Shown here piece after piece: positions 15,658 to 23,694 of a stretch of DNA of 64,000 nucleotides. Below the pieces are notes generated by a model that worked only from the letters and a program-made list of their open reading frames with translations, ran no database searches and was not told the origin of the DNA. The position numbers were made by a program, and so were the translations under genes. How positions within the stretch are numbered: the first letter of the stretch is position 1; each line of letters begins with the position of its first letter. Source of the stretch: Gracilibacillus kekensis (GTDB lineage: Bacteria; Bacillota; Bacilli; Bacillales; Amphibacillaceae); NCBI RefSeq assembly GCF_900143085.1, contig NZ_FRCZ01000002.1, positions 310,001 through 374,000 of the forward strand, written 5' to 3'.

Positions 15658-16043
15658 AAGTGAGCGCTCCTCCATTGTTATTCCTTGCAATTTTTCGTCA
15701 ACAATAAATCCCATTAATTCTACTATTGATGCATAGGCACCTAAAAGCTTGTGAGGTGGAATTTCGTTAACTACTTCATCTGTTTCTTTATTTACTATTG
15801 TAACGTAATATCGATCAAGCTTATCATGTAATTCATAACGAATACTTGTATTAGAAGATTCCAAAAATGAATTTAAACCTTCAACCTTACTTAGAAGTTG
15901 ATCTTTTTTAAATTGTTTTTGTTTAAAAGCTTTTGGGTTTCTAGTTCATGGTTATTGGATCGCTTTCTAGAAGTTGTGGATTAATCTAGTGGCTACTCTG
16001 TTTGCACGAGTTGAGATCCAGTGATCATTTCACCAACTTCCAT
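15658..16043 (-). pseudogene. flaG: flaG pseudogene: two nonsense codons, one frameshift, lost stop
   Basis: From the ATG at 16043 (good ribosome binding site, SigD promoter) the frame reads MEVGEMITGSQLVQTE, then TAG, PLD, TAA and a run ending HELETQK. A frameshift is then needed to enter KQFKKDQLLSKVEGLN and SFLESSNTSIRYELHDKLD, YYVTIVNKETDEVVNEIPPHKLL and VELMGFIVDEK, which is a clear FlaG domain. Both nonsense codons are one C-to-T change from Gln codons. The FlaG stop is also gone, so the frame runs straight into fliS. FlaG influences filament length in other bacteria. A second flaG copy starts at the left edge and may have made this one dispensable. Confidence 0.85.
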
Positions 16044-16078
16044 GACAATCCCCTCTCTTTATTTAGTTGTTTATATTA

Positions 16079-16105
16079 ATATCGGAAGATTCACAGAAAG
16101 TTTTA
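16079..16105 (-). promoter_or_regulatory. SigD-type promoter before flaG remnant and fliS-fliT
   Basis: Minus strand TAAA, exactly 15 nt, then TCCGATAT: one mismatch in the -10 element. It probably still drives fliS and fliT through the dead flaG. Confidence 0.8.
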
Positions 16106-16185
16106 GTGTAATTTCGATTAATAGTTGTTCTAGTCAAAAGTTAGACACTATGAATTTCTTATAGTATAACCTAGAAGTAGAAGAA

Positions 16186-16222
16186 AAAGAAGGAACCTAG
16201 ATATACCATCCAGATTCCTTAC
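16186..16222 (-). terminator. Probable terminator after yjfB
   Basis: Minus strand AAGGAATCTGGAT, short loop, ATCTAGGTTCCTT, then CTTTTTCTT. The stem is imperfect but ends in a T-rich run a few bases beyond the yjfB stop. Confidence 0.65.
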
Positions 16223-16229
16223 GATACTA

Positions 16230-16406
16230 CTAACCCTTCACATCAATGTTGCTACCTAAATGAGGCTGCACAGAGGATTCTAGCATTTTAATCATATTAC
16301 TAGATTGTGCTTCTGCCTGGTCTAGCGCTTTGTCCATTAATGAAACACTTGTCTGTTGTTTTACCTGTGCTTGATTCATAACAACTGACATTGCTGCTAC
16401 ATCCAT
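16230..16406 (-). CDS. yjfB: YjfB-family putative motility protein
   Basis: The protein is 58 residues, with a perfect AAGGAGG site. The sequence starts MDVAAMSVVMNQAQVKQQ and continues with SLMDKALDQAEAQSSNMIKML, then ends SVQPHLGSNIDVKG. This is the YjfB pattern (MDIAALSMAMSQ..., hydrophobic core, LGxxIDxx end). The family is small, SigD-associated and of unknown mechanism. It begins 25 bases after the fliD stop and is probably co-transcribed with fliD from the promoter at 18545. Confidence 0.85.
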   Translation of the reverse strand: MDVAAMSVVMNQAQVKQQTSVSLMDKALDQAEAQSSNMIKMLESSVQPHLGSNIDVKG

Positions 16407-16430
16407 ATTAGCTCCTCCTTTCTTTCATAG

Positions 16431-18509
16431 TTACATACCACCAAGAGCTTGTTGTAAATATGCTGATTGTTGATTGGCTTGTTGCATAGCTTTTTCCATT
16501 GCCGTAAATTGACTCCAATAACGATCTTCAACTTGAGTCAAGCGATCTTCAAAGCCTCTTATTTGATCTTCAAGATCTTCTAAATTTCGTCCAATTGTGA
16601 ATTGTTCATTCGTATAGGTTGCACGACCAGCACGTTCATTTATACGATCCATGGTTTTGTTTACTGTATCTGTTAAACGACGCATGATGCCTTGCTCACC
16701 ATATTCTTCACCGTCTCCACGAAATAGGTTCTCTACTGAATCTGGATCTTCTTCAATTGCTTCTTTTAATTTAGCCTCATTTATTTCTAACTTACCCCCA
16801 TTTAAATAATTTGATGATGTAGTGATACCAAGTTCAGCTAATTGATTATATGCACCTGAGTCAGCATTATTAACGGGAGTATAAAAATCCCGACGCATAT
16901 TTGTTAATCCACTTTCCAAAATACTATCATTTTTAAGAAGACCACTCTTTGCCATTTCTGTCCAATCTTCTTGTTGTGTGTCTGATAAGGTTTCTTTCTG
17001 ATCATCTGTTAACGGATCATAGTCACGATAATATTCTTCATTCACTTTTGAATTTATCGAATCAATCAACGTATTGTATGTGTCCACAAACTTTTTAATA
17101 TTTTCATAAACTGCTTCTGTGTCGTTAGATACGTTTATGGAAACAGGGCCCTCAGCCGCTGTAAAGGTTTGTTTTAAATTAAAAGTAACCCCATCTATTT
17201 GAAAATTGTTCGAAGTTCTTTGTGTTGATAAGCCATTCAGAGTGAACTCAGCATTATCCCCACCTGTTTCATTTGTTCCATCATTTGCCTCATCAAATTT
17301 TAGTACATTTGAAATAAACGAATCATTCGAGTCAATTATAATCTCGTTACCTGTTCCATTTGTATTAAAGTTACCTGTTTCAGTACGGTTTAGAGTTAAT
17401 TGATCCGTATATGAATCATACATCATAGATAAGCCTACATCGGAGTTATTGACTTTACTAATCACTTGATTTAACGAGTCGTTTCCTCTAATTAAAAAGT
17501 CTCTGTGAGTCTGCCCATCTTTAGTATGTGCGCCCAATGAAAAAGAACCGTAATTTTGCTGATACTCAGCAGATATTGTTGCCCCTTCGCTAAGTTCATT
17601 ATTAAAAGAGACAGAACCAGTATCTGTATTGATGGTACCAATAACATTACCACCATCTACTAAATCATAAGTATTACCATCTTTAGAGTTTACATCAATC
17701 GTATATGTGCCATTCGAATCGACTGAATCACTAATACTTAAACTAAAGCTATCAACATCAATAGACCTTCCACTCACTCTATAACTATCCGTAGCTTCCG
17801 TTAATACTTTATTATCTGTATTGAAACCGTCATGTGCATATTCTGCATTTACTTCATCGCCTTCTTGCAATACTCCAGTAGCAAATGTAAGTGTTTTATT
17901 TCCTTCGTCTAAAAGCACCTGGTTCTCACTCAAGTCAGCCTGGGTTACTCCTGTAACTACTTCATACCCTTCACCATTCATGCGAACATTTATTGCTTCA
18001 GCATCAATATTTCCAGAAGCATTTAATTGAATTGGATTTCCACTTGAATCTGCTGTAATGGATTCATTTTCAATAGCTCCCTGAGACCAAGTAATTCCAG
18101 TAGCTAATTTGCTGTTTTCGTTCCATAAACTTTTTGTTGGATCAATTTTATCAGTACCCGAAATAGCACCATCATTTTTAAGTTTAGCAGCAGTTGCTAA
18201 TTTGCTGACTTCTGACATTTCATACGAAGTTTGACTTGCTGCACTAGAAGCAGTAGCAGTCAATACGTTTTCATTAGAAGATGATACTTGTCGTGACCGA
18301 TAGCTTGTCGTTAATTTCATGTTAGTTAATGCAGAACGAAAATCAAGTAACAATGTATTCATTGACCGATAGTCATCACGTTTCCACTCTAATACTTGCT
18401 TTTCCTTTTCCATACTCTGAAGCGGCATACGTTCTGCTTTCATTAAGTCTTTAACCATGGACTCGATATCCATACCACTGGCCATACCAGTAACTCGCAT
18501 CGCACTCAT
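16431..18509 (-). CDS. fliD: Flagellar filament cap protein FliD
   Basis: The protein is 692 residues, far longer than B. subtilis FliD (498). The N-terminus MRVTGMASGMDIESMVKDLMKAERMPL is the canonical FliD_N start. The C-terminal FliD_C half has IKKFVDTYNTLIDSINSKV, LLKNDSILESGL, LAELGITTSS and ends in the coiled coil LEDQIRGFEDRLTQVEDRYWSQFTAMEKAMQQANQQSAYLQQALGGM (family-typical). The extra length is in the surface-exposed middle (about residues 110-330), rich in Ser/Thr/Asn/Asp. FliD caps the filament tip and guides flagellin polymerisation. A SigD promoter lies directly upstream. Confidence 0.93.
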   Translation of the reverse strand: MSAMRVTGMASGMDIESMVKDLMKAERMPLQSMEKEKQVLEWKRDDYRSMNTLLLDFRSALTNMKLTTSYRSRQVSSSNENVLTATASSAASQTSYEMSEVSKLATAAKLKNDGAISGTDKIDPTKSLWNENSKLATGITWSQGAIENESITADSSGNPIQLNASGNIDAEAINVRMNGEGYEVVTGVTQADLSENQVLLDEGNKTLTFATGVLQEGDEVNAEYAHDGFNTDNKVLTEATDSYRVSGRSIDVDSFSLSISDSVDSNGTYTIDVNSKDGNTYDLVDGGNVIGTINTDTGSVSFNNELSEGATISAEYQQNYGSFSLGAHTKDGQTHRDFLIRGNDSLNQVISKVNNSDVGLSMMYDSYTDQLTLNRTETGNFNTNGTGNEIIIDSNDSFISNVLKFDEANDGTNETGGDNAEFTLNGLSTQRTSNNFQIDGVTFNLKQTFTAAEGPVSINVSNDTEAVYENIKKFVDTYNTLIDSINSKVNEEYYRDYDPLTDDQKETLSDTQQEDWTEMAKSGLLKNDSILESGLTNMRRDFYTPVNNADSGAYNQLAELGITTSSNYLNGGKLEINEAKLKEAIEEDPDSVENLFRGDGEEYGEQGIMRRLTDTVNKTMDRINERAGRATYTNEQFTIGRNLEDLEDQIRGFEDRLTQVEDRYWSQFTAMEKAMQQANQQSAYLQQALGGM

Positions 18510-18544
18510 TGATATTCACGACCTTTTTTAGTTTGTTTATTTTA

Positions 18545-18571
18545 TTATCGGACATTATTATCAAATCTTTA
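18545..18571 (-). promoter_or_regulatory. SigD-type promoter of fliD-yjfB
   Basis: Minus strand TAAA, exactly 15 nt, TCCGATAA, about 35 bases before the fliD ATG. Confidence 0.8.
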
Positions 18572-18668
18572 ATAGCACTATAGTAGGGTATTAGAAAAAA
18601 CACCTTACTTTTATAAAAACAGCTAATTTATTCGTTAAATACCTTAAATAAATTATAAAATATAAATT

Positions 18669-19516
18669 TTATTGCATCCTCTCAGCAGTTTTCGCTAACC
18701 TTTTTTTAAAGCCATCTACATTAGCAAAATCAGGTTGCCAGCCCATCAATTGTTTTACTTTTTGATTATCTACTCAAAGCCTTTCCACTTCACTTTTTTC
18801 CGGCCTTATACGTGTATCATCTGTTTTAATTGTAATTTCCTAATTCATCACTTCTGCAATTAACTCTACTGTTTGACCAATCGACACTTCGTAATTACTA
18901 CCAATGTTAATGACTTCGCCAATTGCTTTATCACTATTCAACATAGCAACCAAACCATTTACCGTATCTTCTATATAATTAAAATCTCTTGTTGGATGGA
19001 TAGAACCTAATTTTATTGTTTCTTTTCTAAATATGTTCCAATTGATGAGGGTCATCCATTACAAGGTCAATGACCTTATTCTGCTTCGAAAATAGGTGCG
19101 GATCAGTTAACGATGTCTTTTCATGCGTCGTTTGATACACCTGTTGCTATTATTAGACCATTCAATACTTATGGACCAAGGCAATCAGCAAGGGCAGTAA
19201 TCCCTACGATCATTTCTCAAATCGCTAGTGAGCCGTACCATAAACTTCACTTGTGGATGTATGTACGACTTTTTGAATATCTAACACTCTTGCAGCTTGT
19301 ACCACGTTTAGTTTTCACTCCTTATGAATCGCGAATATCACCACTAAACACTTCTATTTGATCGATAATCTCCTTTGGTGAATCTTCTAGCCATCCCCAA
19401 GAATTAAAGGAGTTATATTAAATGAAGGCTTTGACTTGATAACCTTGTTTAACTATGGTTTCCGTTAAGTGAGAGCCAATAAAACCATCTACGCCCGTTA
19501 CTAGTATTTTATTCAT
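18669..19516 (-). pseudogene. legB: legB pseudogene (NAD-dependent 4,6-dehydratase of legionaminic acid synthesis) with internal inversion
   Basis: The ATG at 19516 behind AAGGAATG gives MNKILVTGVDGFIGSHLTE and VKAF, then TAA, YNSFNSWGWLE and SGDIRDS-stop. After a deletion comes VVQAARVLDIQKVVHTSTSE and VYGTA. The next stretch, YVPIDEGHPLQGQ, PYSASKIGADQL and RPFNTYGPRQSARAVIPTI, is found on the opposite strand (19030-19230). The minus strand resumes with KETIKLGSIHPTRDFNYIED, INIGSNYEVSIG, IRPEKSEVERL and MGWQPDFANVDGFKKRL. YNSFNSWGWLE and IRPEKSEVERL are LegB-type landmarks. Several nonsense codons plus the inversion make it non-functional. It follows maf by eight bases. Confidence 0.85.
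19030..19230 (+). other. Inverted internal segment of the legB pseudogene
   Basis: On the plus strand this stretch encodes YVPIDEGHPLQGQ, a TGA, then PYSASKIGADQLTMSF and TPVAIIRPFNTYGPRQSA, including the catalytic YxxxK, while both flanks are coded on the minus strand. Re-inverting about 200 bp restores the LegB order VYGTA, YVPIDE ... SQIAS, KETIKLGS. The junctions are near 19024-19031 and at 19230/19231. Confidence 0.85.
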
Positions 19517-19524
19517 AAATTTTA

Positions 19525-21339
19525 TCATTCCTTCAGTTTTGCTAATGATTCTTCTAAATGTGGCTCAATAAAATCAATATGATTAGATACTTCATTAATA
19601 AAACTACCAAAATGTAGTTCGATCAACTGAAGTTTTTTTCCAATATTATTTACTAATTTTATATCTTTGGCGTCTTCTGATAGACGTTCTATTTGAACTC
19701 TCATCATTTGACTAACAATATTTTTATAATACATATTTTTCTTCATTTTTTTGAAATATTTATCAAATCTAATCAGTTTATTTTCTATTTGAATTGAATT
19801 GCTGCGCGGTATTTCATTGCATTGCTGTATTATCTCCAATAATTCCTTCGTTATTTTTCCCAATTCCATTTTACTCTTATAAAGCTGGTTTTTATACGAT
19901 AAAACATCGAATTGAGCATTCTCCTGTTTTATATTATTCAACCAGTTGTTATCAACTTCTTTTTTGTTTAAATATTTTTGAATGACGTCTTCTAATCTAA
20001 GAAATACAGTGCCTTTGATCTTTGCACCATTTACAGTAGTATTATATACCTCAACGTTTGTAGTACTATTAATATATAATTCTAATTGTTTCCTCATTCT
20101 ATCAAAGCCTTCTTCAGTATATACCGTTTCACCATTGACATTTTCTACAGAGATCAACTTATTATCATTTATCTCTCCACCATACTCTATACCGCTAGCA
20201 TATGACTTATTATTATCATAAGCTAAATTTTGCCCTACTAATATAACTTTTCGAAAACCTAAATTGGCCAATAATTGGAAAGTGACTACTGCAATTGACG
20301 GAGCGTCAATTACTATTTCCAAATCTTCTTTTTCGTTTAACAGAAAAGGTGTAATGGTATCTTGGGATGTGATCATATGAAACATTTCACCTGGATAATC
20401 CTCAATTGTTTCATATCCTACAGTGCTTCCAAAAATTAATGGTATATCTCTGATTTGTTTTGCTTTAAGTTTTTCAAAAACAATTTGATTTCGTTCTGTT
20501 GGATCATAAGTACAAGCTGCATCTGGGTATATTCCATGTTCGATTAACGAATTTATGGATGAACCAACTGAAAAGATGTACGCTAATCCCTTTTCTTTTA
20601 TCTTTCTTAAATTTTCATATTCAAAATCTAGACTAGGACCTGCTGATACAATAATTGCCGGTTTATCTTCAAATTGAGATTTATCAATATCTTTTAAGAC
20701 GTTTGGTGTATTAATAATTTTCGGTAAATTTTTCACAGCATTTAACGTCCATCTTTTTTGAAAAGAAACATTTGTTACTAATGTGCTTTTTTTATTTTTT
20801 AAATGGTCAACCATATATTGATATAAATCATTTAATTCTTGTTTATATAATTTTTCATAAAATGGTAAGGTAAAAATTTGTAATTGATTATTATAGGTTT
20901 GTAATAATGTCCTTAACTCTTGGTTTATTGTTCGATTTGTTAATATCTTTATAGCTTCATTTCCAAAGAGTTCTTTGAGTGAAAGTGAACCTAAAATACT
21001 AGCTAATACTTCTTCACTTGGTTCATATACTGTGAAAGTTACATCTGGAAACTTTTCTTTTAAAGAAGTATAATGATATCCTAATCCTAAACCAAATAAT
21101 AGGATATGTTTTTTACCTTCTTCTAGTTCAAATTGATCGACTAGTCTACTCATTTCTCGTATGGGATCATATTTACTATGCACATATTTAAAAACATTTC
21201 GATGAAACATTTTTAAGGTAAGCTCACCTGTTTTTGACTTTTCTATTTTAGTATCTTCACTATTAATTTCAACTCGATTTAAAATATTTAACAAATCACG
21301 ATTGTGTAATCGTAGGTAGTTTTTATTATCAATTAGCAT
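19525..21339 (-). CDS. maf: Motility-associated factor glycosyltransferase (Maf, DUF115)
   Basis: The protein is 604 residues. The N-terminal third contains KHILLFGLGLGYHYTSLKEKFPDVTFTVYEPS, a Rossmann-like segment. The central DUF115/MptE-like domain has PAIIVSAGPSLDFEYENLRKIKEKG, FSVGSSINSLIEHGIYPD and GFRKVILVGQNLAYDNNKSYASG. The C-terminus is helical. Maf enzymes attach nonulosonic acids (legionaminic or pseudaminic acid) to flagellin in the cytosol before export. Position between the flagellin gene and a decayed legB fits that role. The gene itself is open and full length, so either sugar synthesis genes persist elsewhere or maf is the survivor of a dying pathway. Confidence 0.88.
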   Translation of the reverse strand: MLIDNKNYLRLHNRDLLNILNRVEINSEDTKIEKSKTGELTLKMFHRNVFKYVHSKYDPIREMSRLVDQFELEEGKKHILLFGLGLGYHYTSLKEKFPDVTFTVYEPSEEVLASILGSLSLKELFGNEAIKILTNRTINQELRTLLQTYNNQLQIFTLPFYEKLYKQELNDLYQYMVDHLKNKKSTLVTNVSFQKRWTLNAVKNLPKIINTPNVLKDIDKSQFEDKPAIIVSAGPSLDFEYENLRKIKEKGLAYIFSVGSSINSLIEHGIYPDAACTYDPTERNQIVFEKLKAKQIRDIPLIFGSTVGYETIEDYPGEMFHMITSQDTITPFLLNEKEDLEIVIDAPSIAVVTFQLLANLGFRKVILVGQNLAYDNNKSYASGIEYGGEINDNKLISVENVNGETVYTEEGFDRMRKQLELYINSTTNVEVYNTTVNGAKIKGTVFLRLEDVIQKYLNKKEVDNNWLNNIKQENAQFDVLSYKNQLYKSKMELGKITKELLEIIQQCNEIPRSNSIQIENKLIRFDKYFKKMKKNMYYKNIVSQMMRVQIERLSEDAKDIKLVNNIGKKLQLIELHFGSFINEVSNHIDFIEPHLEESLAKLKE

Positions 21340-21931
21340 TTGGTCGACATCCTTCAGTATCGATAGTTGTTGTGATCAATTTATTAAGTTTTTCATATAT
21401 AGATTTTATTTCATAATTAATAATATCAGCTATCAGTATTTCATCATTTCCTTCCACAGCTTCTGCTAATTCTCTTACGCCATTTTCTAAATCATGGTAT
21501 ATCTTTACGTAGTCATTCCAATTACTTGGTCGTTCTTTTAAAGAATCAATATTAAGTATCACATTATTTATCCAGTTCAATCCATCTGTGAAATTTTTAA
21601 ATTGGTTCCAATCTTCTTGGGTTGGGGTTTGATAAAATTGATCAGCTAAGTGTTCTATCGCATTTATTCCGTGTTCTAAATAATTTTCAGCGGTTAATAG
21701 TGTGTCATTGACAAATTCACTTTTTGTTTTAGTAATTATCTGAATTTTTTCTATGTCATTTAAGTGTCGATCAATGTAATCTTCTATCTCAATATAAATA
21801 GGGTAATCATTAATTATAATATGACTAAGAATATTGCCATCCACTAATTTATCGATAGTTTCGATGATCCCTTGTTTTTTTTCAACCGTTTGTTTAATTA
21901 TTTGTTCTTCATCATTTAAAATTATCTTCAT
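21329..21931 (-). CDS. Unknown protein encoded between flagellin and Maf
   Basis: The protein is 200 residues. The ATG at 21931 is chosen because GGAGG lies five bases before it. It starts MKIILNDEEQIIKQTVEKKQ and is acidic and helical, with INDYPIYIEIEDYIDRHLND and EYLEHGINAIEHLADQFYQTP. No family is recognised and no TM or signal peptide is visible. Its end overlaps maf by 11 bp and a GCCGATAT SigD-type -10 element lies just upstream, so it is part of the late flagellar regulon and may help flagellin handling or glycosylation. Confidence 0.7.
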   Translation of the reverse strand: MKIILNDEEQIIKQTVEKKQGIIETIDKLVDGNILSHIIINDYPIYIEIEDYIDRHLNDIEKIQIITKTKSEFVNDTLLTAENYLEHGINAIEHLADQFYQTPTQEDWNQFKNFTDGLNWINNVILNIDSLKERPSNWNDYVKIYHDLENGVRELAEAVEGNDEILIADIINYEIKSIYEKLNKLITTTIDTEGCRPNAN

Positions 21932-21964
21932 AAGTACCTCCACCATTATAGGTTACTATGTATT

Positions 21965-21991
21965 ATATCGGCATTCCAATTAAAAATTCAA
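21965..21991 (-). promoter_or_regulatory. SigD-type -10 element before the maf operon
   Basis: Minus strand GCCGATAT is a perfect SigD -10. The tetramer 15 nt upstream is TTGA instead of TAAA, so promoter strength is uncertain. Confidence 0.55.
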
Positions 21992-22001
21992 CACCACAAA
22001 C

Positions 22002-22034
22002 AAAAAAAGGTTCTGGAAAATTCCAGAACCTTTT
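22002..22034 (-). terminator. Terminator of hag
   Basis: Minus strand AAAGGTTCTGGAA, short loop, TTCCAGAACCTTTTTTT: a strong stem with a T run seven bases after the flagellin stop. Confidence 0.92.
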
Positions 22035-22040
22035 CATTTA

Positions 22041-22880
22041 TTAACCTAATAATTGTAGTACTGCTTGTGGTTGTTGATTTGCTTGAGCTAGCATAGATTG
22101 TGATGCTTGTGATAGAATATTTGCTTTTGTCATATTCATCATTTCTTTTGCCATATCTACGTCACGGATACGAGATTCAGCAGCAGATAGGTTTTCAGAT
22201 GAATTGTCTAGATTACTAATAGTATGCTCTAAACGATTTTGAACCGCACCAAGTTCAGAACGTTCTGCAGAAACTGTTTCAATTGCAGTATTAATAACTG
22301 TAATTGCACTATCAGCACCACTTTGTGAACTAATATCAAGACCTCCACCACCAGAACCACTTACTCCTAATCCAGATGCAGTCATCGAATTGATTTCAAG
22401 CGAAATATTTTGTCCAGAGTTTGCACCGATTTGGAATTTAAGAGCACTGCCTGATCCAGATAAATTTCCATTAAGTAATTCTTGCGTGTTAAATTCAGTA
22501 TTGTTTGCAATACGATCAATTTCCTCAGTTAACGCATCAAGTTCTTTTTGTAACTCACCACGATCAGTAGCTGTGTTTGTATCGTTAGCAGACTGAACAG
22601 ATAATTCACGCATACGTTGTAAGATTGAATGTGTTTCTTGTAATGCACCTTCAGCAGTTTGAATTAAAGAAATACCATCTTGTGCGTTACGGCTGGCTTG
22701 ATCTAAACCGCGAATTTGTCCACGCATTTTCTCAGAAATTGCAAGGCCTGCTGCGTCATCTCCGGCACGGTTAATACGAAGACCTGAAGATAATTTCTCC
22801 ATTGAAGATTGCATGTTGTTTTGGTTGATACCCATTTGACGATGTGTATTCATCGCTGGGATATTGTGATTAATAATCAT
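22041..22880 (-). CDS. hag: Flagellin
   Basis: The protein is 279 residues. The ATG at 22880 follows AAGGAGG and gives MIINHNIPAMNTHRQMGINQ, the standard Bacillus flagellin start. The N-terminal D0/D1 region has EKLSSGLRINRAGDDAAGLAISEKMR. A short variable centre with GLGVSGSGGGGLDIS, rich in Gly/Ser, is a plausible glycosylation region. The C-terminus has LEHTISNLDNSSENLSAAESRIRDVDMAKEMM and ends ANQQPQAVLQLLG. Single flagellin gene in the window, with its own SigD promoter and terminator. FliW, CsrA and FliS encoded nearby would control its translation and export. Confidence 0.97.
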   Translation of the reverse strand: MIINHNIPAMNTHRQMGINQNNMQSSMEKLSSGLRINRAGDDAAGLAISEKMRGQIRGLDQASRNAQDGISLIQTAEGALQETHSILQRMRELSVQSANDTNTATDRGELQKELDALTEEIDRIANNTEFNTQELLNGNLSGSGSALKFQIGANSGQNISLEINSMTASGLGVSGSGGGGLDISSQSGADSAITVINTAIETVSAERSELGAVQNRLEHTISNLDNSSENLSAAESRIRDVDMAKEMMNMTKANILSQASQSMLAQANQQPQAVLQLLG

Positions 22881-22979
22881 AAGTATTGTTCCTCCTTGAG
22901 AATTGTAATTTTCCACATCCTTGTGGTGCATACTAATTAGTGAAAGCGGCCGCCAGTCACTTATTAGCTACTAATTATA

Positions 22980-23006
22980 ATATCGGTGATATTTTCTAGA
23001 TGTTTA
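22980..23006 (-). promoter_or_regulatory. SigD promoter of hag
   Basis: Minus strand TAAA, exactly 15 nt, ACCGATAT. The -35 overlaps the csrA stop, leaving about 100 bases of 5' leader that would contain the CsrA-binding sites around the AAGGAGG. Confidence 0.85.
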
Positions 23007-23234
23007 GGACTTTTCATCATTTTTTTTTATTAAATCGATAATATTTGATGATAAATTAGCTGCATGACTATTTTCATCTTGTATGAGATCAAAGATTTCT
23101 TTTCGATGCACCTCCACATTCATAGGTGCACTTATTCCTAACTTTACTTGCTCACCATCCACTGCTATTACTTTTATTTCTATATCATTACCTATTTTAA
23201 TCGCTTCATTTGCTTTCCTTGACAAAACAAGCAT
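23004..23234 (-). CDS. csrA: Carbon storage regulator CsrA
   Basis: The protein is 76 residues (B. subtilis 74). [22 protein letters not shown] and [22 protein letters not shown] carry all CsrA landmarks, including the RNA-binding edge strands. In Bacillus CsrA represses hag translation by covering its ribosome binding site and is antagonised by FliW. It starts one base after the fliW stop and directly precedes hag, the conserved arrangement. Confidence 0.96.
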   Translation of the reverse strand: MLVLSRKANEAIKIGNDIEIKVIAVDGEQVKLGISAPMNVEVHRKEIFDLIQDENSHAANLSSNIIDLIKKNDEKS

Positions 23235-23235
23235 C

Positions 23236-23682
23236 TTATTCCCCCTCTTTCCTAGAGGTTTTTGTGAATATTTGCTCTCGTGTTGAATAAATAGAACCTG
23301 ATATAATATATTGTTTACCTATTTTTTTCGATTGATTTATAACAAGTGGTGCATTTAAATTTGCTGTACTTAATTTCAAAGGTTCTTTAACGGTAACAAT
23401 AGATAAAACTATTACCTCTTCTTTTTTGTTAATTTCTAGTTGATCAATTGTTGCTTGATTTATATCAATTTCAAAATTTTTCACAAATAAAAAAGGATCG
23501 ATAACAATAAAGGCAGGATCCATTGCTCTTGTTGACTGAAGTACATTAAACAAACCATTTTCTTCAAAATTTAGCACTACAAATTCCTTTTCATCTTGGA
23601 ATCCAGGAAGTCCATGAGGAAAATAAATCATTTGTTCTTGTTCGATATTCATTTCTCCAAAATACTTTGTCTTAATTTGCAT
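23236..23682 (-). CDS. fliW: Flagellar assembly factor FliW
   Basis: The protein is 148 residues (family about 143-150). It starts [41 protein letters not shown], with the FliW-typical FPxGLPGFxD. [11 protein letters not shown] and [25 protein letters not shown] follow. FliW binds CsrA and flagellin in turn, so that flagellin accumulates only as fast as it is exported. Located between yviE and csrA as in B. subtilis. Confidence 0.95.
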   Translation of the reverse strand: MQIKTKYFGEMNIEQEQMIYFPHGLPGFQDEKEFVVLNFEENGLFNVLQSTRAMDPAFIVIDPFLFVKNFEIDINQATIDQLEINKKEEVIVLSIVTVKEPLKLSTANLNAPLVINQSKKIGKQYIISGSIYSTREQIFTKTSRKEGE

Positions 23683-23694
23683 AATCTCACCCTT

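Noticed and set aside
15259-15864. A 201-residue FlaG-FliS fusion protein from a TTG start
   Set aside because: The FlaG part continues upstream of the TTG as a damaged flaG reading frame, and FliS has its own GGAGG and ATG at the family-typical length, so the fusion is an artefact of flaG decay.
18840-19055. Minus-strand 71-codon ORF as a small epimerase-like gene
   Set aside because: Its first codons are antisense to the inverted segment and its end is a nonsense codon within the LegB C-terminus.
19113-19361. Plus-strand ORF resembling an epimerase fragment as an independent gene
   Set aside because: It is the inverted middle of the legB pseudogene plus unrelated frame; it has no ribosome binding site.
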